NCBI RefSeq assembly: GCF_034137685.1
Contig: NZ_CP139418.1
Span: forward strand, 957,001-1,021,000
DNA from: Streptococcus sp. S1
GTDB taxonomy: Bacteria; Bacillota; Bacilli; Lactobacillales; Streptococcaceae
DNA length: 64,000 bases
Direction: 5' to 3'
Below, piece after piece: positions 41,178-49,554 of this stretch. The notes under the pieces are model-generated. The model was not told where the DNA came from. It saw nothing but the letters and a program-made list of their open reading frames with translations, and searched no databases. Positions within the stretch are counted from its first letter, which is position 1. Each line of letters begins with the position of its first letter. A program made the translations under genes and the position numbers.

Positions 41178-41507
41178 ATGGATCAAATCACAAGCATTAT
41201 TACATCGTCAGCAATGAGCATTTTAGTTGTATTAACCGGGATCGTGGTCCAAGCGGTCAAGAAATACTTACTAATGCGCGGTGGTAAGAAAGCGATCGAG
41301 ATCGTTGAGATCTTGGCTAAAAACGCGGTTAACGCTACAGAGCAAGTTGCGGACAAGTTAGATATTCACGGATCAGACAAGTTAGAGCACGCTAAAGCGA
41401 GCTTGATCGAGGGTCTTGAGTCTCAAAATATCCACTTGACGAATCAAGAACTCAATACCTTTATTGAAGCAGCGGTTAAAAAAGCGAATGATGAATGGAA
41501 AAAATAG
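41178..41507 (+). CDS. Holin (LLH family)
   Basis: 109 residues: a hydrophobic N-terminus (ITSSAMSILVVLTGIVVQAV), then a charged C-terminal coil (AIEIVEILAKNAVNATEQVA, EAAVKKANDEWKK) typical of LLH holins. It should form membrane lesions that release the endolysin. It precedes the lysin gene by 10 nt. Confidence 0.85.
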   Translation: MDQITSIITSSAMSILVVLTGIVVQAVKKYLLMRGGKKAIEIVEILAKNAVNATEQVADKLDIHGSDKLEHAKASLIEGLESQNIHLTNQELNTFIEAAVKKANDEWKK

Positions 41508-41517
41508 GAGATAGACA

Positions 41518-42363
41518 ATGAGTGTACAACAATTAACAGTCAACTGGTTTATCAATCATCGTGGGCTACTCACTTATTCCATGCTTGGAAGTCGTAACGG
41601 AGCAGACGGCACGGCTGATTGCTCCGGCTCAATTTCACAGGCTCTTAAAGAAGCAGGGATCAAGATCATCGGCTTACCGTCAACGGTTACGCTTGGACAG
41701 CAACTCGCAAATAACGGCTTCTATCGTGTGAGTATCAATCAATCTTGGGACGCTCAAACGGGCGATATCGTCCTTATGAGCTGGGGCGCTGATATGTCCT
41801 CATCTGGCGGTGCTGGTGGCCACGTCGGAGTCATGATCGACGATACATACTTTATTTCTTGCGATTATTCAACTCAAGGCGCAACTGGTCAAGCGATCAA
41901 CACTTACCCGTGGAATGATTACTATAACTGGAATAAACCAGCTTATATCGAGGTTTGGCGTTATGCTGACACAGCACCACAGACCAACAACCAAGCTAAC
42001 ACAACCGTACAGCCAAAAGACAAGGCCTTTTATCAAGCGAATGATGTCAAATACGTTAACGGTATCTATCAGATCAAGTGCGATTATCTCGCGCCCGTGG
42101 GCTTTGACTGGACCGAGAACGGTATTCCTGTTTCTTTGGTAAACTGGGTTGATAAGGACGGAAACAACTTGCCAGACGGAGCGGACAAAGACTTCAAAGC
42201 TGGTATGTACTTTAGTTTTGAACTTGATGAAGTCCATATCGCAGATACCGGCAAGGGCGGTTACTACGGTGGCTATTACTGGCGATGGTTTGAATTTGGC
42301 CAATTTGGACCAGTCTGGCTTTCGTGCTGGGATAAAGACGATCTAGTAAACTATTATGAGTAA
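41518..42363 (+). CDS. Endolysin, amidase_5 with zoocin A-like binding domain
   Basis: 281 residues. Residues 1-140 (WFINHRGLLTYSMLGSRNGA, DGTADCSGSISQALKEAG, GAGGHVGVMIDDTYFISCDY) contain the catalytic Cys (ADCSGS) and His (GGHVG) of amidase_5/NlpC-P60-type peptidoglycan amidases such as Pal of phage Dp-1. After a linker (NNQANTTVQPKDKA) comes a C-terminal domain (YVNGIYQIKCDYLAPVGFDW, NGIPVSLVNWVDKDGN, ADTGKGGYYGGYYWRWFEF) like the target recognition domain of zoocin A. There is no signal peptide; the holin releases it. Confidence 0.9.
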   Translation: MSVQQLTVNWFINHRGLLTYSMLGSRNGADGTADCSGSISQALKEAGIKIIGLPSTVTLGQQLANNGFYRVSINQSWDAQTGDIVLMSWGADMSSSGGAGGHVGVMIDDTYFISCDYSTQGATGQAINTYPWNDYYNWNKPAYIEVWRYADTAPQTNNQANTTVQPKDKAFYQANDVKYVNGIYQIKCDYLAPVGFDWTENGIPVSLVNWVDKDGNNLPDGADKDFKAGMYFSFELDEVHIADTGKGGYYGGYYWRWFEFGQFGPVWLSCWDKDDLVNYYE

Positions 42364-42377
42364 AGAGGGGTGATTGA

Positions 42378-42842
42378 ATGAATCGCTCAAACTGTACCAA
42401 CTTAAAGCAGTTTGAGGGCGGTCGGGTCGTTAAACAAGGCGACTCGGCTTCCCTTTTTGGTTTTGCATTATATGATGAGAACTGGGTTCCGATTGACCTT
42501 GACGGACAGGCAGCTACAATTTACTTTACTAGCAAAAAAGGCAAAGCGTCCTTTAGTGCGACCGTCCAAGGCTCAAAGGTATCGTTTAAAATTCCCAAGG
42601 TCTTACCGGTCGAGAGCTATCTTGTCGAGGTTGATTGTGCTGGATACGTATTTCCAAGTGACCAGAGTGTCCGGGTTGACGTAGTTCAGTCAGCGGAAGA
42701 ATACACCAGCGAGCAAGTCTTGGACCTTGTAAAAAATAACGTCAAAGAAGAAATCGACAAGTATATTTCAGCGCACCCTAACGGACCGCAGACGGAAGAG
42801 TTCCCAGACCTCACAGTACTATATAACCTAGCTAAAATTTGA
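42378..42842 (+). CDS. BppU-like baseplate protein
   Basis: 154 residues. The beta-rich N-terminus (QFEGGRVVKQGDSASLFGFA, AATIYFTSKKGKASFSATVQ, YLVEVDCAGYVFPSDQSVRV) matches the BppU N-terminal domain of lactococcal/streptococcal baseplates. The C-terminus is helical. The presence of such a gene after the lysin is unusual. AAAGAGGGGTGAT precedes the ATG. Confidence 0.75.
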   Translation: MNRSNCTNLKQFEGGRVVKQGDSASLFGFALYDENWVPIDLDGQAATIYFTSKKGKASFSATVQGSKVSFKIPKVLPVESYLVEVDCAGYVFPSDQSVRVDVVQSAEEYTSEQVLDLVKNNVKEEIDKYISAHPNGPQTEEFPDLTVLYNLAKI

Positions 42843-42854
42843 AAGGACATATAA

Positions 42855-43196
42855 ATGACTTTAAACACAGAAAAACTAACACAATTCGCACAGGCCGTCG
42901 GTGCTGACGTAAAAGAAATTAAAACAACTTTGGCTACCAAGGCTGACAAGTCAGAAGTAGGCCAAGGCGGAATCACCCAACAACAACTTGATACAGCGAT
43001 CCAAGGTGTGAAAACTGCTATTCTTGGCGAAGGTGTACCAGAAGAATTGGATACCCTCAAAGAAATCGCTGATAAGATCAAAGCGGGCGAAAACCCAGAC
43101 AGTGCGATCGTGTCTAAAATGACCGAGCTTGGTCAGAAATTCACTGACTTAGAAAATACTGACTTTGTACAGATTTATACCACAGCCAAAAAATAG
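42855..43196 (+). CDS. Small tail/fibre protein
   Basis: 113 residues: LTQFAQAVGADVKEIKTTL, then a central TKADKSEVGQGGITQQQLDT and a repeated helix. This is the pattern of short phage tail proteins that trimerise beside fibres. It belongs to the three-gene tail module after the lysin. Confidence 0.65.
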   Translation: MTLNTEKLTQFAQAVGADVKEIKTTLATKADKSEVGQGGITQQQLDTAIQGVKTAILGEGVPEELDTLKEIADKIKAGENPDSAIVSKMTELGQKFTDLENTDFVQIYTTAKK

Positions 43197-43213
43197 CCTC
43201 TAAGGGGTGACAC

Positions 43214-43975
43214 ATGGATAAATTAAAAGAAACTATCAAATTAATCGGGAAAGATATTTATAATCTAAACAACAGTCAAAAAAACTTTTTGTCATTAAAC
43301 AAAGCATACAGTTTGTTTCCAACTTTCGCTGGTCTCCAAAACCAAACGAGCAGGCTTGCGACTAAAAACGACCTTGAGGAGTTAAAACGCAACGTTGAAG
43401 CTAATGATACTGACCTAAAAGGCGAAGGCTTCCCATACGATTTAAAGGCTGATATCGGTACAACTTATGTCGATACCACAGCTAAGAACGGCGCTTACAA
43501 GTGGATCAAAAAAAGCCCTGGCACAGGGTGGCGGACATGGTCGATTTTAGCCGGTGATACAGGCTCAGTACGACCTAACAATATCCAATCAAATTTGGAT
43601 AACGCATATATTGAGCTTAGACGAATTAACTCTACCGTTGAGATTACTTTCGGTGGGCTAAAATGGGGCTGGTTTGGGATCAAACGTAGAGGATCGGAAG
43701 GATATTATCCACAAAGCTCAGACAAAGAGAGAAACGTTACGATTCTCCCAATCGGTGGGCTCCCATTAGGCTTTCGTCCAACTGGCTCAAAGATCGGAAT
43801 CATGATGAATGACAAGGGTAAGCGGTACGGCACGTGGTATGTGGGCGGAAGTACTGATAAGAATCATGTTCGCTTACAGTTTGATGATCCAGTACCAACC
43901 GATCAAGATATCACAGATATCAGATTCACTAACATGACGTATACCACGGACGATCCGTGGCCAGAAAATTTATAA
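43214..43975 (+). CDS. Probable receptor-binding tail fibre protein
   Basis: 253 residues. An N-terminal coiled coil (LKETIKLIGKDIYNLNNSQK, ATKNDLEELKRNVEANDTD) is followed by a beta-rich C-terminal head (GEGFPYDLKADIGTTYVDTT, GWRTWSILAGDTGSVRPN, STVEITFGGLKWGWFGIKRR). The layout resembles lactococcal receptor-binding proteins. It is the last structural gene and is followed by the main late terminator. Confidence 0.7.
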   Translation: MDKLKETIKLIGKDIYNLNNSQKNFLSLNKAYSLFPTFAGLQNQTSRLATKNDLEELKRNVEANDTDLKGEGFPYDLKADIGTTYVDTTAKNGAYKWIKKSPGTGWRTWSILAGDTGSVRPNNIQSNLDNAYIELRRINSTVEITFGGLKWGWFGIKRRGSEGYYPQSSDKERNVTILPIGGLPLGFRPTGSKIGIMMNDKGKRYGTWYVGGSTDKNHVRLQFDDPVPTDQDITDIRFTNMTYTTDDPWPENL

Positions 43976-43985
43976 TATAGTTTAA

Positions 43986-44011
43986 CCCTCCCACTTCGGG
44001 AGGGCTTTTTT
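43986..44011 (+). terminator. Main late-operon terminator
   Basis: CCCTCCC and GGGAGGG form a 7-bp GC-rich stem with a 5-nt loop, followed by C and six T residues. Confidence 0.92.
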
Positions 44012-44045
44012 GCTGTAAAAAATTTAAAAAAGATATAAAAAAGGG

Positions 44046-44074
44046 TTGACTAATGCATTGAAATGCGGTATAAT
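44046..44074 (+). promoter_or_regulatory. Strong promoter of the right-end micro-operon
   Basis: TTGACT at 44046-44051 and TATAAT at 44069-44074 are spaced by 17 nt. Together with the late terminator just upstream, this isolates the micro-operon and should make it active in the lysogen. Confidence 0.85.
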
Positions 44075-44098
44075 TAATAATGTAAGGAGGTGATACAA

Positions 44099-44254
44099 AT
44101 GGACAACCTAGACGAGTGGCTAGCAAGGGTCACGGTCGGGATTGGAATTGCAGTAGCAATTTCAAAGGAAAGTCGCTCTTGGTACCAAGTACTAAAAGAG
44201 CAAAATAAAAAAGCGAAAATCGCTCCCAAGTTTCGCAGACGCAGGAAGAGATAA
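44099..44254 (+). CDS. 51-residue amphipathic, Arg-rich protein
   Basis: ATG 44099 to TAA 44252-44254, with an excellent AAGGAGGTGAT site 5 nt upstream. The product begins MDNLDEWLARVTVGIGIAVA, has one short hydrophobic segment, and ends in a very basic tail with RRRRKR. The shape is like small membrane-active or RNA-binding microproteins. No family is recognised. The promoter and ribosome binding site predict strong expression in the lysogen. Confidence 0.7.
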   Translation: MDNLDEWLARVTVGIGIAVAISKESRSWYQVLKEQNKKAKIAPKFRRRRKR

Positions 44255-44263
44255 TCGCTAAAG

Positions 44264-44290
44264 GGTAAGAGAGCGAAAGCTCTCCTTACC
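44264..44290 (+). promoter_or_regulatory. GNRA-tetraloop hairpin inside the micro-operon
   Basis: GGTAAGAGAGC pairs with GCTCT(C)CTTACC (one bulged C) around the tetraloop GAAA. A short, imperfect T-rich tail follows. It may be a partial terminator or processing signal between the 51-aa and 22-aa genes. Confidence 0.6.
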
Positions 44291-44324
44291 TTTCATTGTA
44301 TAAGAAAGCGGGAAAAAAATCAAG

Positions 44325-44393
44325 ATGAAAATTATTCTAGTTGCAGCAATCATTGCGATCGCTATCGCTTGGTATTCAGGAGATAAAAAATAA
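44325..44393 (+). CDS. 22-residue membrane peptide
   Basis: ATG 44325 to TAA 44391-44393. The product starts MKIILVAAIIAIAIAWYSG and ends DKK, a single hydrophobic helix like those of type I toxin peptides or small leader peptides. An AAGCGGGA sequence is weakly Shine-Dalgarno-like. The stop overlaps the next start (TAATG), which argues that it is translated and coupled. Confidence 0.55.
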   Translation: MKIILVAAIIAIAIAWYSGDKK

Positions 44394-44599
44394 TGAATAA
44401 AGCAGATTTGAGCAAAATCCAAAAATTATTAAAAACTGTAACTGCCTATAAGATTTCAAAGGCTACTGGGATAGGCGACACAACAATCAGCAGATGGGTA
44501 ACAGGTAAAACCCCTATCAAAAAAATGAGTTTAGAAAATGCTATCAAATTGACGAATTTTGCGGAAGAATTAGAGAAGAAAAATAATAAAGATGCTTGA
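44393..44599 (+). CDS. Right-end XRE-like HTH protein
   Basis: 68 residues. The HTH is visible (TVTAYKISKATGIGDTTISRWVTGK), followed by MSLENAIKLTNFAEEL. It is coupled to the 22-residue peptide by a TAATG overlap. It may repress the micro-operon or act on other promoters in the lysogen. Confidence 0.75.
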   Translation: MNKADLSKIQKLLKTVTAYKISKATGIGDTTISRWVTGKTPIKKMSLENAIKLTNFAEELEKKNNKDA

Positions 44600-44682
44600 C
44601 GAATGTTCTGAAAAATCCAAGCATGGACAGATTATGACTAGTGTAGTCGCAGACGAAATTTAAGAGAGGTATCCTATATTTT

Positions 44683-44710
44683 AAAACCACTCATACCGAG
44701 TGGTTTTTTT
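44683..44710 (+). terminator. Terminator at the right end of the prophage
   Basis: ACCACTC and GAGTGGT form a 7-bp stem with AAA before and seven T residues after. It insulates ybeY from the prophage. Confidence 0.9.
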
Positions 44711-44730
44711 CTGTTCTAACAGCAATCGAA

Positions 44731-44750
44731 TGACTACGTTATTGACTACG
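44731..44750. other. Tandem integrase arm-type binding sites, right end
   Basis: TGACTACG at 44731-44738 and 44743-44750, the same doublet and 12-bp period as at 5068-5087, about 95 bp inside attR. Inferred to bind the integrase N-terminal domain. Confidence 0.6.
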
Positions 44751-44843
44751 TTTTTATTTATTTGAGCAATATCCGACCATACCCAAAATATAGTAAAATC
44801 AACTAACCACATCTAATGGATATCTAATAGAAACTATTTTTAA

Positions 44844-44856
44844 ATTATGCTATAAT
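44844..44856 (+). promoter_or_regulatory. attR core, also the extended -10 of ybeY
   Basis: The core 44844-44855 repeats attL exactly. With the next base it reads TATGCTATAAT: a TG extension and perfect -10 hexamer at 44851-44856. It is 27 nt upstream of the ybeY start codon region, and the GAGGTGAT ribosome binding site follows. The prophage supplies the upstream side of this promoter in the lysogen. Confidence 0.75.
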
Positions 44857-44882
44857 GAAGTGATAATAGTGAGGTGATCCAG

Positions 44883-45380
44883 ATGTATATTGAAATGGTA
44901 GATGAGACTGGTCAAGTCTCTGACGAAATTTTAAAACAAACGCAAGAAATTTTAGAATTTGCTGCTCAAAAAATTGGGAAAGAAGACAAGGAAATGGCTG
45001 TGACTTTTGTAACCAATGAACGCAGTCATGAACTAAATCTTGAATACCGTGATACGGATCGTCCGACGGATGTCATCAGTTTAGAATACAAGCCAGAGAT
45101 GGAGATTTCTTTTGACGAGGAAGACCTTGCAGAAAATCCAGAATTGGCAGAGATGATGGCTGAATTCGATACCTATATTGGTGAGCTCTTTATTTCAATT
45201 GACAAGGCGCGCGAGCAAGCCGAAGAATATGGCCACAGCTTTGAGCGCGAAATGGGATTTTTAGCAGTGCATGGTTTTCTTCATATCAATGGCTATGATC
45301 ACTATACGCCGGAAGAAGAAAAGGAAATGTTTGGCTTACAGGAAGAGATTTTGACAGCCTATGGACTCACAAGACAATAA
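44883..45380 (+). CDS. ybeY: Endoribonuclease YbeY (16S rRNA maturation)
   Basis: 165 residues from ATG 44883, with GAGGTGAT 6 nt upstream (the GTG at 44874 lies inside that site). The zinc motif appears as [17 protein letters not shown], matching H3xH5xH. The YbeY family matures the 3' end of 16S rRNA and takes part in ribosome quality control. It is the first gene of the ybeY-dgkA-era cluster and is driven by the promoter that overlaps attR. Confidence 0.95.
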   Translation: MYIEMVDETGQVSDEILKQTQEILEFAAQKIGKEDKEMAVTFVTNERSHELNLEYRDTDRPTDVISLEYKPEMEISFDEEDLAENPELAEMMAEFDTYIGELFISIDKAREQAEEYGHSFEREMGFLAVHGFLHINGYDHYTPEEEKEMFGLQEEILTAYGLTRQ

Positions 45381-45759
45381 GCGAAAATGGAAAAATCGGG
45401 ACTTCACTTCAAGCCTGGAGTTTGCGATAACAGGAATTTTCACGGCGATCAAAGAAGAGCGCAATATGCGCAAGCATGCCTTATCAGCCCTTGTAGCAAT
45501 TCTTGCTGGTTTGGTATTTAGGATTTCTGCGACAGAATGGCTCTTTTTATTGCTCAGCATCACCTTGGTGATTGCGTTTGAAATTATGAATTCAGCCATT
45601 GAAAATGTGGTGGATTTAGCTAGTAACTACCATTTCTCCATGTTGGCAAAGAATGCCAAAGACATGGCAGCTGGAGCAGTCCTCGTCGTATCAGGCTTTG
45701 CCCTACTAACAGGACTGGTGATTTTTGTGCCCAAATTCTGGGCCTTGGTATTTGGATAA
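45361..45759 (+). CDS. dgkA: Undecaprenol/diacylglycerol kinase
   Basis: 132 residues, three membrane helices, with the conserved [12 protein letters not shown] and [16 protein letters not shown] motifs (E and N of the active site). In Gram-positive bacteria this enzyme phosphorylates undecaprenol for cell-wall lipid carrier recycling. It overlaps ybeY by 20 bp. Confidence 0.94.
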   Translation: MDSQDNKRKWKNRDFTSSLEFAITGIFTAIKEERNMRKHALSALVAILAGLVFRISATEWLFLLLSITLVIAFEIMNSAIENVVDLASNYHFSMLAKNAKDMAAGAVLVVSGFALLTGLVIFVPKFWALVFG

Positions 45760-45788
45760 GAGGGAGTATGCCCTCGTGAAAGGATAAT

Positions 45789-46688
45789 ATGACATTTAAA
45801 TCAGGTTTTGTAGCCATTTTAGGACGTCCCAATGTTGGGAAGTCAACTTTTTTGAACCACGTTATGGGGCAAAAAATTGCCATCATGAGTGACAAAGCGC
45901 AGACAACGCGCAATAAGATTATGGGGATTTATACGACGGATAAGGAACAGATCGTCTTTATCGATACCCCAGGGATTCACAAACCAAAGACAGCGCTTGG
46001 AGACTTCATGGTGGAGTCGGCCTATAGCACCCTTCGAGAAGTGGATACCGTTCTCTTTATGGTGCCAGCAGATGAACCACGTGGGAAGGGCGATGACATG
46101 ATCATCGAGCGTCTCAAGGCTGCTAAGGTGCCGGTTATTCTGGTGGTCAACAAGATCGACAAGGTGCACCCTGACCAACTCTTGGCGCAAATCGATGACT
46201 TCCGTAGTCAGATGGATTTCAAGGAAATCGTGCCGATTTCAGCCCTCCAAGGAAACAATGTTTCGCGTTTGATTGATATTTTAAGTGAAAACTTAGAAGA
46301 AGGTTTCCAATATTTCCCTGCCGATCAAATCACCGATCACCCAGAGCGCTTCTTGGTCTCTGAAATGATCCGTGAAAAGGTTTTGCATTTAACGCGGGAA
46401 GAAATTCCTCACTCTGTGGCAGTAGTAGTGGATTCTATGAAGCGGGATGAAGAGACAGATAAGGTCCATATCCGTGCAACCATCATGGTCGAGCGCGATA
46501 GCCAAAAAGGGATTGTCATCGGAAAAGGTGGCGCCATGCTTAAGAAGATCGGAACCCTTGCGCGTAAGGATATTGAGCTCATGCTAGGGGACAAGGTCTT
46601 CCTAGAAACATGGGTCAAGGTCAAGAAAAATTGGCGGGATAAGAAATTGGATCTTGCCGATTTCGGATACAACGAAAAAGAATATTAA
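45789..46688 (+). CDS. era: GTPase Era
   Basis: 299 residues. G motifs [12 protein letters not shown] and NKID are in order, and the C-terminal KH domain carries [11 protein letters not shown]. Era binds the 3' end of 16S rRNA for 30S assembly, which fits its place next to ybeY. GAAAGGATAAT precedes the ATG. Confidence 0.97.
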   Translation: MTFKSGFVAILGRPNVGKSTFLNHVMGQKIAIMSDKAQTTRNKIMGIYTTDKEQIVFIDTPGIHKPKTALGDFMVESAYSTLREVDTVLFMVPADEPRGKGDDMIIERLKAAKVPVILVVNKIDKVHPDQLLAQIDDFRSQMDFKEIVPISALQGNNVSRLIDILSENLEEGFQYFPADQITDHPERFLVSEMIREKVLHLTREEIPHSVAVVVDSMKRDEETDKVHIRATIMVERDSQKGIVIGKGGAMLKKIGTLARKDIELMLGDKVFLETWVKVKKNWRDKKLDLADFGYNEKEY

Positions 46689-46736
46689 GAAGAGGTGGGC
46701 AGAAGCCTGCTTCTTGTTTTTAGAGAAGGAGAAGCT

Positions 46737-47561
46737 ATGCCTGAATTACCAGAAGTAGAGACCGTTCGACGAGGTCTTGAGAAATTAATTCTTGGGAAAA
46801 CCATCCAGTCAGTGGAAGTAAAGTATCCAAAGATGATTCAGACGGATCTGGATGCTTTTCGACAAGATCTCCCAGGTCAAGAAATTCGGGCCATGGGGCG
46901 CCGCGGGAAATACCTTTTGTTTTATCTGACGGATCTGGTCATCATCTCGCATTTGCGGATGGAAGGCAAGTATTTCTTTTATCCAGACGAAGTTCCTCTT
47001 CGCAAGCATGCCCATGTCTTTCTTCATTTTACAGATGGTAGCACCCTGGTCTATGAGGATGTCCGCAAGTTTGGGACCATGGAAGTCCTAGTACCTGTGC
47101 TTGTCGACAGCTATTTTTTGGCGAAAAAGATTGGTCCAGAGCCGACAGAAGCGGATTTTAAAGAACCGGCCTTCCAAGTAGCTCTTAAAAAATCAAAGAA
47201 ACCCATTAAATCAGCTCTTTTAGACCAAAAATTAGTGGCTGGTCTGGGCAATATCTATGTGGATGAGGTCCTTTATCGAGCCAAGGTTCATCCAGCCCGT
47301 TTGGGTCAAAGCTTGACTGCTAGAGAAGCTAAAGCAATCCGCAAAGAAACGATTGCCGTGCTTGCTCAGGCTGTTGAAAAGGGTGGCTCCACCATTCGCT
47401 CCTACAGCAATGCTTTTGGAGAAGATGGCACCATGCAGGAAGAACACCAGATCTATGGGAAAACAGGCCAGCCTTGTTTGCGCTGCGGGACACCGATTGA
47501 GAAAATCCAGCTGGGAGGACGCGGAACCCATTTTTGCCCCCACTGCCAAAAGGAGAACTAG
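46737..47561 (+). CDS. mutM: Formamidopyrimidine-DNA glycosylase
   Basis: 274 residues. The start MPELPEVE gives the catalytic N-terminal Pro; an earlier in-frame codon at 46695 would bury it and is rejected. The H2TH region (KSALLDQKLVAGLGNIYVDE) and C-terminal zinc finger (CLRCG...CPHCQ) are visible. It removes oxidised purines (8-oxoG, FapyG). GAGAAGGAGAAGCT precedes the ATG. Confidence 0.97.
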   Translation: MPELPEVETVRRGLEKLILGKTIQSVEVKYPKMIQTDLDAFRQDLPGQEIRAMGRRGKYLLFYLTDLVIISHLRMEGKYFFYPDEVPLRKHAHVFLHFTDGSTLVYEDVRKFGTMEVLVPVLVDSYFLAKKIGPEPTEADFKEPAFQVALKKSKKPIKSALLDQKLVAGLGNIYVDEVLYRAKVHPARLGQSLTAREAKAIRKETIAVLAQAVEKGGSTIRSYSNAFGEDGTMQEEHQIYGKTGQPCLRCGTPIEKIQLGGRGTHFCPHCQKEN

Positions 47562-48158
47562 ATGGCAAGAATCATCGGATTAACAGGAGGGATTGCTTCA
47601 GGAAAGTCCACTGTCACCTCCTATCTGAGAGAAAAAGAGTATCCTGTCATTGATGCGGATCAAGTGGTTCATGATTTGCAGGCACCAGGTGGAGAACTCT
47701 ACCGTGTCCTAGTGGATCATTTTGGTAAAGAGATCCTTACCAAAGAAGGAGAGCTGGATCGCCTAGCTTTGGGTCAGCGGATCTTTTCAGACCCTAGTGA
47801 AAGAGACTGGTCCAATCGCGTCCAAGGCAGGCTTATTCGTGAGGCTCTAGCTGAGGTAAGAGACAGACAAGCTGCACAATCCGATCTCTTTTTTATGGAT
47901 ATTCCTCTCTTAATCGAGCAGCACTATGAAGAGTGGTTTGAATCTGTCTGGTTGGTAGCTGTATCAACAGAAACCCAGCTCAAACGCCTGATGGAACGCA
48001 ACCACTTATCGGAACAGCAGGCCCAGGAACGCATCGCATCTCAAATGCCACTAGATGAAAAAAGAGCCCATGCAGATCTGGTTCTAGACAATAATGACAA
48101 TCTTGCTGCCCTCTATGCCCAATTAGATGCAGCCCTAAAACAATTAGAAAGAAGATGA
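47562..48158 (+). CDS. coaE: Dephospho-CoA kinase
   Basis: 198 residues with P-loop GLTGGIASGKST, DADQVVHDL and the FFMDIPLLIE motif. It carries out the last step of CoA biosynthesis. It starts directly after mutM with AAAGGAGAAC upstream. Confidence 0.95.
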   Translation: MARIIGLTGGIASGKSTVTSYLREKEYPVIDADQVVHDLQAPGGELYRVLVDHFGKEILTKEGELDRLALGQRIFSDPSERDWSNRVQGRLIREALAEVRDRQAAQSDLFFMDIPLLIEQHYEEWFESVWLVAVSTETQLKRLMERNHLSEQQAQERIASQMPLDEKRAHADLVLDNNDNLAALYAQLDAALKQLERR

Positions 48159-48162
48159 TTTT

Positions 48163-49374
48163 ATCACAAGAGAAATCAATTGGCGTAAAAATCTATATAT
48201 TGCCTGGATCGGGTGCTTTTTCATCGGAGCCAGCCTTTCTTTAGTCGTCCCTTTTATGGCCCTCTTTGTGGAAGAGTTGGGTGTTACGGGCAAGGCTGTT
48301 CCCTTTTATGCTGGCATTGCCGTCGCAAGTTCTTCTGTAACCTCTGCGATCATGTCCCCCATCTGGGGGAGCTTAGCCGACCGCTATGGTCGAAAACCCA
48401 TGATGCTTAGAGCTTCCATTGCCATGACGCTGACCATGGGAGGCATTGCCTTTGTCCCTTCCGTCTTTTGGCTCTTGGTCCTGCGCTTGCTCAATGGGGT
48501 CTTTTCAGGCTTTGTCCCAAATAGTACAGCCCTGATTGCTAGTCAAGTTCCCAAGGATCAATCGGGCTATGCCCTAGGGGCATTGTCGACTGGTGTCGTT
48601 GCAGGAACCTTGATGGGGCCTTTGATTGGGGGACTCATTGCCGAAAATCTGGGAATGCGCAATGTCTTTCTCTTGGTTGGCTTCTTCTTATTTTTGGTTT
48701 CCCTCTTAACCTTCTGGGGCATTGAGGAAGAGTATGAGCCCCTTCCAAAAGAAGAACAAAAATCCAGTTGGCAGTTGCTCATGTCCATTCAGCAAAAAGA
48801 TATCCTCTTAGGCCTCTTTTTGACCAGCATGACCATTCAAATGATTGCTCAATCTATTTCTCCGATCCTGCCTCTTTATGTGCGAGCTTTGGGACAAAGA
48901 GATAACCTGATCTTTGTATCGGGGATGATTGTTTCAGCTATGGGTGTCTCCAGTATGCTTTTTTCAGGTTGGATGGGAAAACTCGGAGACCGAATCGGGA
49001 ATCACCGGCTCTTATTAATCGCCCTTCTCTATAGTGGCTGTCTCTATATCCTTTGTGCCCAAGCGCAAACACCCCTGCAATTAGGAATTTTACGCTTCCT
49101 CTTTGGGATTGGGACTGGAGCCCTACTACCAGGAGTTTCTGCTTTGTTAAATCGTTTAACCCCTCCTGAAGGGATTTCTCGGATCTTTAGCTACAACCAG
49201 CTCTTTTATTACTTAGGTGGTGTATTAGGGCCAATGATGGGATCGAGTATTTTCATGCATTTTGGCTATCATTGGGTATTTTACGGTACAGCCCTTTTGG
49301 CTTTTACCGATTTGATGTTCCTCTTGTTCTTATTTAGAAAGTATTTGAAAGTGAGAGACGTACGTGCGAATTAA
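48163..49374 (+). CDS. pmrA: MFS multidrug efflux protein PmrA with abnormal start
   Basis: The protein resembles pneumococcal PmrA (about 399 residues) throughout, including the MFS loop motif [14 protein letters not shown]. The frame extends upstream of the first ATG (48256) through [20 protein letters not shown], the expected N-terminus and first membrane helix, back to ATC at 48163. An in-frame TAG lies at 48145-48147, and no ATG, GTG or TTG lies between. Initiation must be from ATC (404 codons), or the protein loses helix 1 (372 residues from 48256), or the gene is defective. It exports fluoroquinolones and dyes in S. pneumoniae. It lies 4 nt after coaE. Confidence 0.8.
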   Translation: MTREINWRKNLYIAWIGCFFIGASLSLVVPFMALFVEELGVTGKAVPFYAGIAVASSSVTSAIMSPIWGSLADRYGRKPMMLRASIAMTLTMGGIAFVPSVFWLLVLRLLNGVFSGFVPNSTALIASQVPKDQSGYALGALSTGVVAGTLMGPLIGGLIAENLGMRNVFLLVGFFLFLVSLLTFWGIEEEYEPLPKEEQKSSWQLLMSIQQKDILLGLFLTSMTIQMIAQSISPILPLYVRALGQRDNLIFVSGMIVSAMGVSSMLFSGWMGKLGDRIGNHRLLLIALLYSGCLYILCAQAQTPLQLGILRFLFGIGTGALLPGVSALLNRLTPPEGISRIFSYNQLFYYLGGVLGPMMGSSIFMHFGYHWVFYGTALLAFTDLMFLLFLFRKYLKVRDVRAN

Positions 49375-49513
49375 AGTTCAATTGACCTGCACCAGCTGTG
49401 GGAGTCAGAATTATTTGACCAGTAAGAATACCAAAACCCATCCTGAAAAGATCCAGGTCTTGAAGTATTGTCCCAAGGAAAGAAAAGTAATCTTACATAT
49501 TGAATCAAAATGA
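49364..49513 (+). CDS. rpmG: 50S ribosomal protein L33
   Basis: 49 residues from GTG 49364, overlapping the pmrA stop by 11 bp. It contains the CxxC pair (LTCTSCGS) and the L33 words NYLTSKNTK and YCPKERK. The second CxxC pair is reduced to one Cys, as in the zinc-independent L33 paralogue. GAGAGACG is a weak ribosome binding site, so coupling to pmrA is likely. Confidence 0.93.
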   Translation: MRIKVQLTCTSCGSQNYLTSKNTKTHPEKIQVLKYCPKERKVILHIESK

Positions 49514-49554
49514 TTTTCATGATATAATAGTTTAGATTTTAAGGAGTTTTAATT

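Larger units (their letters stand above)
5019..44855. mobile_element. Complete siphovirus prophage, about 39.8 kb
   Basis: The element is bounded by a 12-bp direct repeat (attL 5019-5030, attR 44844-44855). It carries in order: integrase and lysogeny genes on the minus strand, then early replication, middle, terminase, head, tail, lysis and right-end accessory genes on the plus strand. Portal and minor head proteins are SPP1-like; the tail genes resemble those of TP901-1/SM1-type siphoviruses. All essential modules are present, with no obvious frameshift in the structural genes. It separates the ABC exporter operon from ybeY, so integration falls in the ybeY promoter. Confidence 0.93.

Noticed and set aside
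44874..44883. GTG 44874 as start of ybeY
   Set aside because: It lies in the GAGGTGAT ribosome binding site of the ATG at 44883, and the extra residues are not conserved in YbeY.
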